Source: Spirosoma fluviale
GTDB taxonomy: Bacteria; Bacteroidota; Bacteroidia; Cytophagales; Spirosomataceae
Assembly (NCBI RefSeq): GCF_900230225.1
Contig: NZ_OCNH01000009.1
Location: 186,001-250,000 of the forward strand
Direction of reading: 5' to 3'
Length of the DNA: 64,000 bases
This document shows, piece after piece, positions 44,007-52,445 of the stretch. The notes under the pieces were generated by a model, which made no database searches, was not told the DNA's origin, and saw only the letters and a program-made list of their open reading frames with translations. Position 1 is the stretch's first letter; every line of letters begins with the position of its first letter. The position numbers and the translations under genes are program-made.

Positions 44007-45452
44007 ATGAAAAATACATTACTCACATACTTTCTTTTCCTGTCGGGCAGCGTCTGCGCCCAGTTCATTGATACCTCTACCGAGCGGGTCAAAACGCCGT
44101 TGTCGGTCGAATTTAAACGAATTGGCACGCTGAAGCCACGGTCGACCAAAGATATTGCCTCGTCGCGCATTACGGTTGGCTGCGAAACAGTAGATCGGAA
44201 CCACACTGATTTTAACGCCTATAAAGCCTACCTGGGGCCACTTGGAGCCAAGAAAATCCGGCTACAGGCGGGTTGGGCCAAGTGCGAAAAAGTAAAGGGG
44301 GTCTACAACTGGAAATGGCTCGATGAAATCATCGACTTTGCCGTGGCCAACAAAATTGAACCCTGGCTCGAAACGTCCTACGGTAACCCGATCTATGAAG
44401 GCGGGGGCGGCACCAATCTGCTGAATAGCCTGATGACCTCGCCCGAAGGCTATGCTGCCTACGACCGCTGGGTGGAGGCTCTCGTGACTCGCTATAAAGA
44501 TCGGGTGCATGAATGGGAAATCTGGAATGAACCGGATCACCCCATGCAGAAGATCGAGCCGGAGACGACCGCCGAACTCAACATCCGCACCGCCGACATT
44601 ATCAAACGCATTCAGCCCGATGCCAAAATTGCCGGACTGGCCTTTGCCTCGAATAGTAATACCGTGTATCTGGACCGTTTTCTGAAAGTGATCAGCGACC
44701 GGGGTAAGCTGGACTTATTTACCTGGATTTCATATCACAGCTACAACTTCCGGCCCGAAGAGTCGTATAAGGGCGTCATGTCATTGAAAGCCGTGATCGG
44801 GAAATACTCGAAAACGCTGTTGCTGCGCCAGGGCGAAAACGGTGCGCCCTCGACGTACATTCCCAGTTTTGCGCTCGACAAATATTACTGGACCGAGTAC
44901 ACACAGGCTAAATATGATATCCGCCGATTGCTGGGCGATCTGGGCCGCGACATTGAAACGTCGGTATTTACCATCATTGATATTTATTATGACTGGGGCA
45001 AAAACGCGGTGCTGAATAAAAAAGGACTTATTGAATCGGATACGAGCAAAGCTGCTATCCGCCCAAAAATTGCTTACTACGCCGTGCAGAATGTGACCTC
45101 CGTGTTCGATAACTCCCTGGAGTTAATACCCGATTTCAACGCGACAACAACCGCAAACGAGTCAATTTCTTTGTTCGGTTACCGGCAGAAAGCGGGAAAA
45201 AAGCAGGTTGTCTCTGTTTGGTTAGACAGCAAAACGCCCAGCAATCTGTTCAAGACAACGCCTATCGACATTACGATCCAAAACGGAAATTTCGACGCGC
45301 CCGTCTGGGTCGATCTGCTGACGGGGCATGTCTACGAAATCCCAAAAAAGCAGTGGCGGAAAACGGGAAGTAGGTACACGTTTAGCGGAATACCAGTGTA
45401 CGATTCGCCCGTCCTGATTGCTGATAAATCGGCTATTAATCTTTTATACTGA
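44007..45452 (+). CDS. Secreted clan GH-A glycoside hydrolase (GH39/GH5-like)
   Basis: A 481-residue protein with signal peptide (NTLLTYFLFLSGSVCAQ). The TIM barrel includes KIRLQAGWAKCEKVKGVYNWKWLDEIIDFA. The acid/base motif is EWEIWNEP with Glu175, and the likely nucleophile is Glu277 in LRQGENGAP. This pair of glutamates is the hallmark of clan GH-A retaining enzymes; the family number cannot be settled by eye. It is clearly paralogous to the protein at 54355: both begin with the same LKPRSTKDI/VKPRSTSEI segment and end with the same beta domain (VYDSPVLIADKS). The two copies bracket the lyase operon. It probably attacks an extracellular oligosaccharide. Confidence 0.85.
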   Translation: MKNTLLTYFLFLSGSVCAQFIDTSTERVKTPLSVEFKRIGTLKPRSTKDIASSRITVGCETVDRNHTDFNAYKAYLGPLGAKKIRLQAGWAKCEKVKGVYNWKWLDEIIDFAVANKIEPWLETSYGNPIYEGGGGTNLLNSLMTSPEGYAAYDRWVEALVTRYKDRVHEWEIWNEPDHPMQKIEPETTAELNIRTADIIKRIQPDAKIAGLAFASNSNTVYLDRFLKVISDRGKLDLFTWISYHSYNFRPEESYKGVMSLKAVIGKYSKTLLLRQGENGAPSTYIPSFALDKYYWTEYTQAKYDIRRLLGDLGRDIETSVFTIIDIYYDWGKNAVLNKKGLIESDTSKAAIRPKIAYYAVQNVTSVFDNSLELIPDFNATTTANESISLFGYRQKAGKKQVVSVWLDSKTPSNLFKTTPIDITIQNGNFDAPVWVDLLTGHVYEIPKKQWRKTGSRYTFSGIPVYDSPVLIADKSAINLLY

Positions 45453-45488
45453 TTGGTTATGTTTTGCCCTCTGAACCCTTAAGTAAAC

Positions 45489-47180
45489 ATGAGTCAACTT
45501 AAAGCGCTCGATTACACGGCTATTGTCCTGTACATGATTATGATGTCGGGCATCGGTATTTTCCTCGGCCGATTTGTTAAAAATATCAACGACTATTTCA
45601 AAGGAGGAAGTGGCGTTTCGTGGATTGCGGGGGGAATCAGCAATTTCATGACCAAGTTCAGTACCTTCATTTTTGTGGCCTACGCGGGCATCGCCTATTC
45701 CGATGGACTGGTGGCGATTACGGTGTTGTGGAGCACCATCTTCCCGTCGCTGATTGCCGTTTTTTTCTTCGCCAAACGCTGGAAACGGGCGGGTATTCTA
45801 AGCCCCGTCGAATTCCTGGAAACCCGCTATAACGCACCCATCCGGCAGATTTTCTCGTGGAGCGGTGTGGCTTTCAAGCTGCTCGACGACATGATCAAGC
45901 TGTATTCGATTGGCCTGTTTGTGACGGCCGCGTCGGGTATTCCGTTCGAGACAGCCGTGATCGTGTGCGGTATTGTCGTGACGCTCTACACGGTGGTCGG
46001 CGGTTTCTGGGCGGTGATCGTTACGGACGTGGTGCAGTTTGTGATCCTGTTTTTTGCCACGCTGATTCTGGTGCCGTTGGCCTATAATGCTGCCGGTGGT
46101 TTCGAAAACATGCAGGCCGTGATGCCGCAGAATATGACGTGGTTCAACGGCAAAAAAGGCATGCCCCTTTTTCTGGTCGCTTATTACGTGCTGATCATTA
46201 TTCGGTACAGCGGCAACTGGACGTTTATTCAGCGCTTCTACAGCGCCAAAAACGAAACCGACGGACAAAAACTGGCCATTTTATCGGCTGTTTTGTTCTT
46301 CATTTTTCCCGTCATTTTCCTCTTCCCACCGCTGGCCGCCAAGGTCATTTTGCCGAAGCTCGAAAATCCCGAAATGGCTTATGTAAGTCTCTGCCTGAAG
46401 CTCCTGCCCGAAGGTATCATGGGCTTGATGATTGCGGCCATGTTTGCGGCCACGATGTCGGTGCTGAGTGCCGAGTACAACGTGACCGCCAGCGTATTGA
46501 CCCGCGACATTTATCAGCGCGTGTTCCGGCCCAATGCCAGTGGTAAAGAATCGCTGCTGGTAGGTCGGCTGATGACATTGCTCGTGGGTTTCATCGTCAC
46601 GGTCGGCGCGTTGTTCGTGGGCGGTTTCGGGGGTGCGTTTGAAGCGAATAAACTCCTGGCTGGTGTCTTTGCCGTGCCCATGATCGTGCCGGTTATTTTC
46701 GGCATTCTCCTCCGCAAACCGCAGCCTTGGGGCGCATTGGCAACCCTGTTTCTGGGAACTGCCCTCGGCTTCGTGCTGAACATGAACAAGGGCATTAGTT
46801 GGGAGGTAGCCACCCTGATCGAAATTACGTTTTGTACCGTCATCTTCATCGTGTCGGGTTTCTTTCCATCGAAAGATGTGGTGTACAATACTAAAGTCAA
46901 CGCCTTTTTCCATAAGCTGACCATCCCCTTTGTGCCTGAGCCGGATAACGCCGATCAGGACGTTTTCAAAGATGCCATCAAACTCATGTACGGCATCGCC
47001 TTCGGGCTGACCGGCCTGATGTTCGTCATCATGGGTTTCCCATCGCGTGCTATGCTGAGCGGACAACTGGCGCTGGTAGCCGGTGTTTTATGCCTGATCC
47101 TCTCCGCTTTTTTATGGTATCAGGCCCGGCGAGTAGCGGCCATTATAAAGGAAGAAGCCAAAGAGACAACCTTACATTAA
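45489..47180 (+). CDS. Sodium:solute symporter (SSS family)
   Basis: A 563-residue inner-membrane protein with about 13-14 transmembrane helices. SSS-type features: a first helix followed by FVKNINDYFKGGSGVSWIAGGISNFMTKFSTFIFVAYAGIAY, a long run of helices with FKLLDDMIKLYSIGLFV, and ATMSVLSAEYNVTASVLTRDIYQRVFRP, the conserved helix-8 region with sodium-site serine/threonine residues. Family members import sugars, uronates or organic acids with sodium. It lies 36 bp after the GH-A hydrolase and 21 bp before an SDR, so it likely brings in the product of the extracellular enzymes, plausibly an unsaturated uronate (inference). Confidence 0.92.
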   Translation: MSQLKALDYTAIVLYMIMMSGIGIFLGRFVKNINDYFKGGSGVSWIAGGISNFMTKFSTFIFVAYAGIAYSDGLVAITVLWSTIFPSLIAVFFFAKRWKRAGILSPVEFLETRYNAPIRQIFSWSGVAFKLLDDMIKLYSIGLFVTAASGIPFETAVIVCGIVVTLYTVVGGFWAVIVTDVVQFVILFFATLILVPLAYNAAGGFENMQAVMPQNMTWFNGKKGMPLFLVAYYVLIIIRYSGNWTFIQRFYSAKNETDGQKLAILSAVLFFIFPVIFLFPPLAAKVILPKLENPEMAYVSLCLKLLPEGIMGLMIAAMFAATMSVLSAEYNVTASVLTRDIYQRVFRPNASGKESLLVGRLMTLLVGFIVTVGALFVGGFGGAFEANKLLAGVFAVPMIVPVIFGILLRKPQPWGALATLFLGTALGFVLNMNKGISWEVATLIEITFCTVIFIVSGFFPSKDVVYNTKVNAFFHKLTIPFVPEPDNADQDVFKDAIKLMYGIAFGLTGLMFVIMGFPSRAMLSGQLALVAGVLCLILSAFLWYQARRVAAIIKEEAKETTLH

Positions 47181-47201
47181 TCGAATTACAACCTAAAAAG
47201 C

Positions 47202-47903
47202 ATGAGTTACCTCAATTCGCAAGTCATTTTCATTACCGGCGCATCGGGCGGTATTGGCAAAGCCACGGCGCTGCAACTGCTCGACAATGGCGCTAAAGTC
47301 TTTGATTTTAGCCGTACCCGTCAGCTTACCGACGAAGTGCAACACGAAAACCTGCGTTCCTTTAAGGGTGATGTGAGTGTAGAAGCCGACGTTCAGGCGG
47401 GGTTTGCCGCCTGTATCGACGCTTTCGGAACCATCGACGTGTTGTTGAACAACGCGGGCATGGGCGTACTTACCACCGACCTCTCGCTGACCGAGTTGGA
47501 GGTGTACGAACAGATGGTCAACGTGAATATGCGGGGCGTTTTCCTCTGCAATCGCGAAGCCCTGAAAGTGATGAAGCCAAAGAAGAAAGGCCACATCATG
47601 ACGGTGATCTCGATGGCCGGTCAGCGCACCAATCCCAACGCGCCTGTCTATGCGGCCTCAAAATTTGGGGCCCGTGGTCTGAGCAGCGGCCTCGCCGATC
47701 AGGTGATCAAGGAAGGTATTAAAGTGACCGACGTGAACCCCGGCCCGACCGACAGCGATTACTGGGGCGATCGCAAGGTGCCCCGCGAGAAGTTTTTAAA
47801 GGTAGAGGACGTCGCGAATGTGATTACGTTCGTGCTCAACCAACCGGATTACGTGGTGATCCGTGAAATCAATTTCGACAATATGAATTTTCTGGCAGGA
47901 TGA
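47202..47903 (+). CDS. Short-chain dehydrogenase/reductase (SDR)
   Basis: A 233-residue classical SDR. The cofactor loop is TGASGGIGKA (12-21), with NNAG further on. The catalytic tetrad includes Ser in VISMAGQ and Tyr150/Lys154 in YAASKFG; the Asp/Thr-Asp-type pattern at the end of strand 4 is also present. In uronate loci SDRs reduce unsaturated or keto uronates such as DEH; that role here is inferred from the neighbours. The stop codon overlaps the start of the RraA-like gene by 4 bp (ATGA), so the two are translationally coupled. Confidence 0.9.
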   Translation: MSYLNSQVIFITGASGGIGKATALQLLDNGAKVFDFSRTRQLTDEVQHENLRSFKGDVSVEADVQAGFAACIDAFGTIDVLLNNAGMGVLTTDLSLTELEVYEQMVNVNMRGVFLCNREALKVMKPKKKGHIMTVISMAGQRTNPNAPVYAASKFGARGLSSGLADQVIKEGIKVTDVNPGPTDSDYWGDRKVPREKFLKVEDVANVITFVLNQPDYVVIREINFDNMNFLAG

Positions 47904-48613
47904 TTACAAACACACTCCCTTTGAATGGCAGCGGCCACGACCTGGCGGCATCACCTTTTCCCATCGCGGTTGCCGAGATGCGCGAACGCTATTTGCGGCT
48001 CTACACCGGTGCGGTCAACGATGTGCTGCGGTTCAACTACAACATGCATGCCACCAGTTTGCCCCCCGATTTTGCGCCCCTTCGCGAGTCGATGAAAATG
48101 GCTGGTCTGGCCTTCACCGTGAAAGGCGGCCCTGATATCACCACCGACGGTGAGTTTGAAATGCGCGCCCAGATGCTCGAAGACCTGCACGAAGATTCGG
48201 TGGTTGTCTGGGATTGTACGGGCGATACCGTCACTTCGCAATGGGGTGAAGTCATGACCATGGCTGCCAAAAAAGCCGGTTGCCGGGGTGCGGTGGTGAA
48301 CGGCATCCGCGACACGCAGGCGATTCTGGAACTGGGTTTCCCGGTTTTTCATAAGTACAAAGCCAACACAGGCATGCTTGGTCGGTTTCGGATGCACCAC
48401 TACCAAAAGCCCGTTCTCATGGGCGAGGTAACGGTAAAGCCCGGCGACTGGGTATTCGGCGACATCGACGGGGTGATCTCGATTCCGCAGAACATCGCCT
48501 ATGATGTGTTGCTGGCAGCTGAGAAAATCCTGCACAAGGAAGACGAAATCCGGGAGATGGTCGAAAGCGGCATGAAACCAACCGACGTCGTGAAAAACGG
48601 GGGTTATTTCTAG
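47900..48613 (+). CDS. RraA-like protein (possible aldolase/demethylmenaquinone methyltransferase-like fold)
   Basis: A 237-residue cytosolic protein of the RraA-like family. The core motif is GEVMTMAAKKAGCRGAVVNGIRDTQAI, with the Arg-Asp pair that binds metal and substrate in the 4-hydroxy-4-methyl-2-oxoglutarate aldolase subgroup, followed by VKPGDWVFGDIDGVISIPQ. Members act as aldolases for hydroxy-oxo acids or as RNase E regulators; E. coli-type regulation is irrelevant here, so an aldolase in acid-sugar breakdown is the better guess. It overlaps the SDR gene by 4 bp. Its TAG stop runs directly into a palindromic element. Confidence 0.82.
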   Translation: MITNTLPLNGSGHDLAASPFPIAVAEMRERYLRLYTGAVNDVLRFNYNMHATSLPPDFAPLRESMKMAGLAFTVKGGPDITTDGEFEMRAQMLEDLHEDSVVVWDCTGDTVTSQWGEVMTMAAKKAGCRGAVVNGIRDTQAILELGFPVFHKYKANTGMLGRFRMHHYQKPVLMGEVTVKPGDWVFGDIDGVISIPQNIAYDVLLAAEKILHKEDEIREMVESGMKPTDVVKNGGYF

Positions 48614-48668
48614 TAGAGACCGCGCCGGCGGACCGGCAATACTTTGCGTCTCACATGCGTCAGCAATT
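48613..48668. repeat. Palindromic element, family B half copy with a GC-rich insertion
   Basis: The sequence matches the inverse of the right half of the 43849-43996 element, except that 15 bp (CGCGCCGGCGGACCG) interrupt GTAGAGAC|GCAATACTTTGCGTCTC. Only one half of the element is present; it ends just before the heparinase-type gene start at 48675. Confidence 0.75.
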
Positions 48669-48674
48669 TTGCTA

Positions 48675-50879
48675 ATGAACGAACGACAAAACAACGTGCT
48701 GGAAAAAGAAATAAATAAGGAAAGCAAACCGAACAGTCGCTTTTTATCGTCTTCTGAACATCAGCGTATTAAAGCGTCGCTGCAGGCTGGTGACCCGCTG
48801 GTGAGTCGTTTCTATGCGGCTCTATATAAACGCGTCTATGAACGGGTTGCCACGAAGGGGTTGCTGGGGCCTGACGCCACCGTAGCCTGGTATTACCCGG
48901 CGGCCGAGTACCTGTCGGATGCCGCCATGTTGTATGCGCTGTTTCCGGAAGAAAAATTAGCCGTCTGGTTACGCACCGTTACGCTCGACATTGCCCGTAC
49001 ATCTGCCTACGACTGGGTTGGCCCGGCATTCCGCGACCATTCTGACCCGCTGACGGGCCACCTCGAAACGGCGCATTTGTGCTGGGCGTTGAGTGCGGTT
49101 TATGATCTGGCCCGCGATGCCTTTTCTGAGTCGGAACAAGCCGAGATACGGCAGGCGCTGACCGAAAAAGGAATTGTGCTCTGTCGGCGGTGGATCGACA
49201 AAAATACGCATCTAGCCAACTGGCGGGGTATCCTGATGTCGGGTGTGCTGGTAGCGGCATCGGTATTGGGAAACGATGAACTAGTTGATGAATACGTCTC
49301 GGAGTGGCAGCGGTGCGCGTTGGCGTTTCAGCCCGACGGCTCCTACGGCGAGTCGTTGCAATACGGCAATTACCTGGCCTTTGCGCTGATGATGGCCTAC
49401 GAATCGCTGAGCCGAACGTACCCGGAAAAAGCAGCTTTGCTCGACGTCGGTACGTATGCAAAGGGAATCCGGTGGGTAGTCAGCAGTATGTTCTACGCCA
49501 AACCACTGTCGGGTGGTAACGGATATGACTGGGGCAACGAACCCCGTGCCCGTGCGGCCAATTTCAACGATAGCGCGGCTCTGTTCCGCCCTTCCGGCGA
49601 TTTATTACTACACCTGGCCGTTCGCGCCGGAACCGACGACGAAAAGCAACTGGCGAGGGGCCTGTTTACCATCTATTACGAACCCAGCGAGCGTCGCCCC
49701 GGTCCAACCCAAGGGCCTCATGAGTTAGCCACCTTTGGGATGCACAACGATTGGGGTTTTCTGACCCTGCCGCTGCTGACCTACGAAACAAAAGCCATTA
49801 GTCCGCAGGAAGTGGGTTTGCCCTTGACAACGGCCTTCAGTAACGGCCACACCTTCATGCGCGACGCCTGGGACAGCCTGTCCCGCCCCGGCGGGAGCCT
49901 GCCCGGCTCCAGCGGGGGTCGAACCATCGTAGCCATTAACGGTGGGGGCGATGGACTGCATGGCCCCGGTCATTTGCATGGCGACCTCAACAGTTTCATT
50001 CTCGTTTACAACCGTGAACGGTTGTTGGTCGACCCCGGCCATAGCTGCTACCGAAACCTGATTCACGGACTGGAGAGCAGCACGCAAACACACAACACCT
50101 GCACCTTTTTAGTGGAAGCAGAAACGCTGGGTTTGCAGGAAGACATGGCTAAATCGACCATGCTGGAGCAGAAAAGCGTGCTGCCTCGGCGGTTACTGGT
50201 CAACGGTGTACCCGGCCCGCCAGTCGACCGGAAAAATCGGCGGTTGCTGGTTGACCGCGACGATGTGGTCTCGGTCGTTGGCTCGGAGATCGGTAAAGCC
50301 TGTGGTGCGCCTATTCAACGCTTTTCACGGTTCTGGCTCATGGCAGGCAGTAATGTCTTGTTCGTCGTTGACCGGATCGAAGCGACCCAACCCGTTACTA
50401 CGGTGTGGAACTGGCTCGTTAATAACCGCGATGGACAAGCGCAGGTCGACACACAACCTGCGTGCCTGACGGTCCGGCGTAATGAGGCCGGTATGAAGCT
50501 CTTTCACTGTGGTAGGGGTAAAATCGGGCACCCCGTTTACGGGTACGTCCATGACGCATATCACGTAGAGCCGAATCAATACGGCGAAGGGAAACCCGGT
50601 AGTGGCCTGCTCTACCGCTGGACAGAATCGGCACCGGCAACTACCCGTACGGTTTTGCACGCCATTGCCCTCGACGATGCCATTGTACTGGATCGCTGGG
50701 CATTAACCGAGGAAGGAAATGCATTCACGCTGTCGAATGGGCAGAAAAAGTGGACGCTGATCGTACAGGATGAAGAAGCTAATCAGCTTTCGATCGTTTC
50801 GGGGCATGGGCGACGTTGGGATGTACTTCGGCAGGAAAATGATACGTATTCACTGAATCGAATTGTAGCCAATGAGTAA
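48675..50879 (+). CDS. Heparinase II/III-type polysaccharide lyase
   Basis: About 734 residues with no obvious signal peptide. An N-terminal alpha/alpha toroid (EYLSDAAMLYALFPEEKLAVWLRTV, TGHLETAHLCWALSAVYDLARDAFSESE) is followed by the heparinase II/III C-terminal beta domain, with GGGDGLHGPGHLHGDLNSFILVYNRERLLVDPGHSCYRN supplying conserved His residues. Members cleave uronate-containing polysaccharides by beta-elimination. A low-complexity stretch at about residues 400-415 (SLSRPGGSLPGSSGG) is encoded by nested GC-rich palindromes and looks inserted. A TTG at 48669 is a weaker alternative start. The stop overlaps the VOC gene start by 8 bp. Confidence 0.85.
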   Translation: MNERQNNVLEKEINKESKPNSRFLSSSEHQRIKASLQAGDPLVSRFYAALYKRVYERVATKGLLGPDATVAWYYPAAEYLSDAAMLYALFPEEKLAVWLRTVTLDIARTSAYDWVGPAFRDHSDPLTGHLETAHLCWALSAVYDLARDAFSESEQAEIRQALTEKGIVLCRRWIDKNTHLANWRGILMSGVLVAASVLGNDELVDEYVSEWQRCALAFQPDGSYGESLQYGNYLAFALMMAYESLSRTYPEKAALLDVGTYAKGIRWVVSSMFYAKPLSGGNGYDWGNEPRARAANFNDSAALFRPSGDLLLHLAVRAGTDDEKQLARGLFTIYYEPSERRPGPTQGPHELATFGMHNDWGFLTLPLLTYETKAISPQEVGLPLTTAFSNGHTFMRDAWDSLSRPGGSLPGSSGGRTIVAINGGGDGLHGPGHLHGDLNSFILVYNRERLLVDPGHSCYRNLIHGLESSTQTHNTCTFLVEAETLGLQEDMAKSTMLEQKSVLPRRLLVNGVPGPPVDRKNRRLLVDRDDVVSVVGSEIGKACGAPIQRFSRFWLMAGSNVLFVVDRIEATQPVTTVWNWLVNNRDGQAQVDTQPACLTVRRNEAGMKLFHCGRGKIGHPVYGYVHDAYHVEPNQYGEGKPGSGLLYRWTESAPATTRTVLHAIALDDAIVLDRWALTEEGNAFTLSNGQKKWTLIVQDEEANQLSIVSGHGRRWDVLRQENDTYSLNRIVANE
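49882..49916. repeat. GC-rich nested palindromes inside the heparinase-type gene
   Basis: CCCGCCCCGGCGGG (49882-49895) and GAGCCTGCCCGGCTC (49895-49909) are adjacent small hairpins, followed by GCGGGGG. The motif CCGCnCCGGCGG at 49883-49894 also occurs in the elements at 14856, 14892 (one base different) and 48619. Confidence 0.55.
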
Positions 50880-51267
50880 GTCACTAATTATAAAAGGAAT
50901 CGATCACCCCGGCGTAGCGGCCAATGACGTCGAGCAGCTTGCCGACTGGTACTGCGAGGTATTTGGCTACGAAAAGTGGTTCAAACACGAGAAGCCCGTC
51001 TGGATGCTTAAAGCCCCCGATGGTACCTTGCTGGAAGTGATGCCCAAAGACGACACCGCCCGGCCAGAACGCACTACCTGGACCCCCGGCTGGTCGCATC
51101 TGGCTTTGCGGGTCGAAAACATCGACGAAGCCATCGCCTTTCTGGACACGAAACACGTTGTCTGGGGCGGCTCGGTCATCAACGCCATTGGTGGCGGCAA
51201 AGTCCGCAACCTGTTTGATCCCGACGGGAATATGTTGCAGATATTGGAAAGACAGGTATTACTGTAG
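50872..51267 (+). CDS. VOC-family (glyoxalase/dioxygenase-fold) protein
   Basis: A 131-residue cytosolic protein with the paired beta-alpha-beta-beta-beta modules of the vicinal oxygen chelate fold. Module one begins at IKGIDHPGVAANDVEQLADWYCEVFGYEKW and ends in LLEVMP. Module two contains WSHLALRVENIDEAIAFLD and NLFDPDGNMLQILE. Possible metal ligands are His in IDHPG, Glu in LEVMP, His in WSHLA and Glu in QILE. The reaction is unknown; in this setting an isomerase or epimerase step on an acid sugar is possible. The start overlaps the lyase stop by 8 bp. The TAG stop (51265-51267) is the terminal TAG of a palindromic element. Confidence 0.85.
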   Translation: MSKSLIIKGIDHPGVAANDVEQLADWYCEVFGYEKWFKHEKPVWMLKAPDGTLLEVMPKDDTARPERTTWTPGWSHLALRVENIDEAIAFLDTKHVVWGGSVINAIGGGKVRNLFDPDGNMLQILERQVLL

Positions 51268-51395
51268 AGACGCATCCTTGCGTCTCACATGCGTAAGCAA
51301 TAACGCATCAGCCCACACGAGTCAACGTCATCTACCAGCGTACCATTCGGCAACCTATTGCTGACGCATGCTGAGACGCAAGGATGCGTCTCTAC
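51264..51395. repeat. Palindromic element, family B full copy
   Basis: Arms of about 40 bp (51264-51302 and 51356-51395) are near-perfect inverses, each with its own internal hairpin GAGACGCA TCCT TGCGTCTC. About 50 bp of unrelated sequence lie between them. The left GTAG supplies the stop of the VOC gene, and the right end is 18 bp before the next ATG. Confidence 0.88.
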
Positions 51396-51413
51396 AACAC
51401 AAAAACAAAACCA

Positions 51414-52445
51414 ATGAAAGCACTCCAATTCACAGGAAATAAAACATTTGATTTACAGGACGTTGACCTGCAGCCGGTAGCCCCCGGCGAGGTCCGTCTG
51501 AAGGTGGCGTACTGTGGCGTTTGCGGCACCGACGTGCATATTTACCACGGCGCTATGGCCCAGCGGCTGACTCTGCCGCAGGTGATCGGTCACGAAGTGT
51601 CGGCTGAGATCGACGTGGTAGGTGAGGGTGTTTCGGGCTGGCAGGTGGGCGACCGGGTAACGGTTCGGCCCCTTAAGCCGGGTCAGGCAATGGCCGTCGA
51701 TAACGGCGTTCGTCATATTGGGCAGAACCTGAAGTTTATCGGCATCGACACGCCCGGCGGCATGCAGCAGTATTGGAACGTACCGGCCAACACCCTTCAC
51801 CGACTACCCGACAATCTGCCGCTCACCATTGGGGCAATGGTTGAACCGCTGGCCGTGGCCTGTCACGATGTACGGCTTGGTGAGGTGAAGGCGGGTGAAA
51901 ACGTCGTTATCATTGGTGGTGGACCCATCGGAATGCTGATCGCGTTGGTGGCCCGCCAGAAAGGCGCGAATGTGCTGATTTCGGAAGTCAACGAAGCGCG
52001 TTTGCAATTGGCTGAGTCGATGGGGCTGGCAACGGTAAACCCCAAAGATACGGATCTGGTCGCTCATGTTGAGAACTTTACGAAGGGTGCAATGGCCGAT
52101 GTCGTTTTCGAAGTGTCGGGTGTGCAGGCGGGCGTTACGACCATGACGCAGTTGCCGCGTGTTCGGGGCCGGATTGTGATGGTGGCCATCCATGCCGAGC
52201 CCAAGGCCGTTGATCTGTTCCGCTTCTTCTGGCGCGAACTAAAATTGATCGGGGCTCGTGTCTATGAACCCGAAGACTTCGAGGAAGCTATCGCTCTGGC
52301 CGCATCGGAAGCATCCACTCCGGGCACCTTACCACTCGGCGCATTGATCACGCAGATTTCGCCACTGGCCGATGCTAAGTCAGTATTTGAAACCATTGAC
52401 AATAATCCCGCCGGGATGAAATATCTGCTCCAATGCGACCTCTAG
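51414..52445 (+). CDS. Zinc-dependent alcohol/polyol dehydrogenase (MDR superfamily)
   Basis: A 343-residue cytosolic enzyme. Catalytic zinc ligands are Cys37 (VCGTD) and His60-Glu61 (VIGHE). The nucleotide-binding loop is IIGGGPIGMLIA, and LISEVNEARLQLAESMG follows it. The usual four-cysteine structural zinc loop is absent; the segment RPLKPGQAMAVDNGVRHIGQNLKFIG replaces it. Members oxidise polyols, threonine or keto-acid sugars with NAD. The upstream in-frame codon at 51384 lies inside the palindromic element, so the ATG at 51414 is preferred. The 3' end overlaps the next lyase gene by 13 bp. Confidence 0.9.
   Translation: MKALQFTGNKTFDLQDVDLQPVAPGEVRLKVAYCGVCGTDVHIYHGAMAQRLTLPQVIGHEVSAEIDVVGEGVSGWQVGDRVTVRPLKPGQAMAVDNGVRHIGQNLKFIGIDTPGGMQQYWNVPANTLHRLPDNLPLTIGAMVEPLAVACHDVRLGEVKAGENVVIIGGGPIGMLIALVARQKGANVLISEVNEARLQLAESMGLATVNPKDTDLVAHVENFTKGAMADVVFEVSGVQAGVTTMTQLPRVRGRIVMVAIHAEPKAVDLFRFFWRELKLIGARVYEPEDFEEAIALAASEASTPGTLPLGALITQISPLADAKSVFETIDNNPAGMKYLLQCDL

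Noticed and set aside
46281..47066. 261-residue minus-strand frame opposite the sodium:solute symporter
   Set aside because: His/Glu-rich composition typical of the complement of membrane-protein codons; no domain.
47951..48727. 258-residue minus-strand frame opposite the RraA-like gene
   Set aside because: Antisense of a conserved gene and crosses a palindromic element; no supporting motif.
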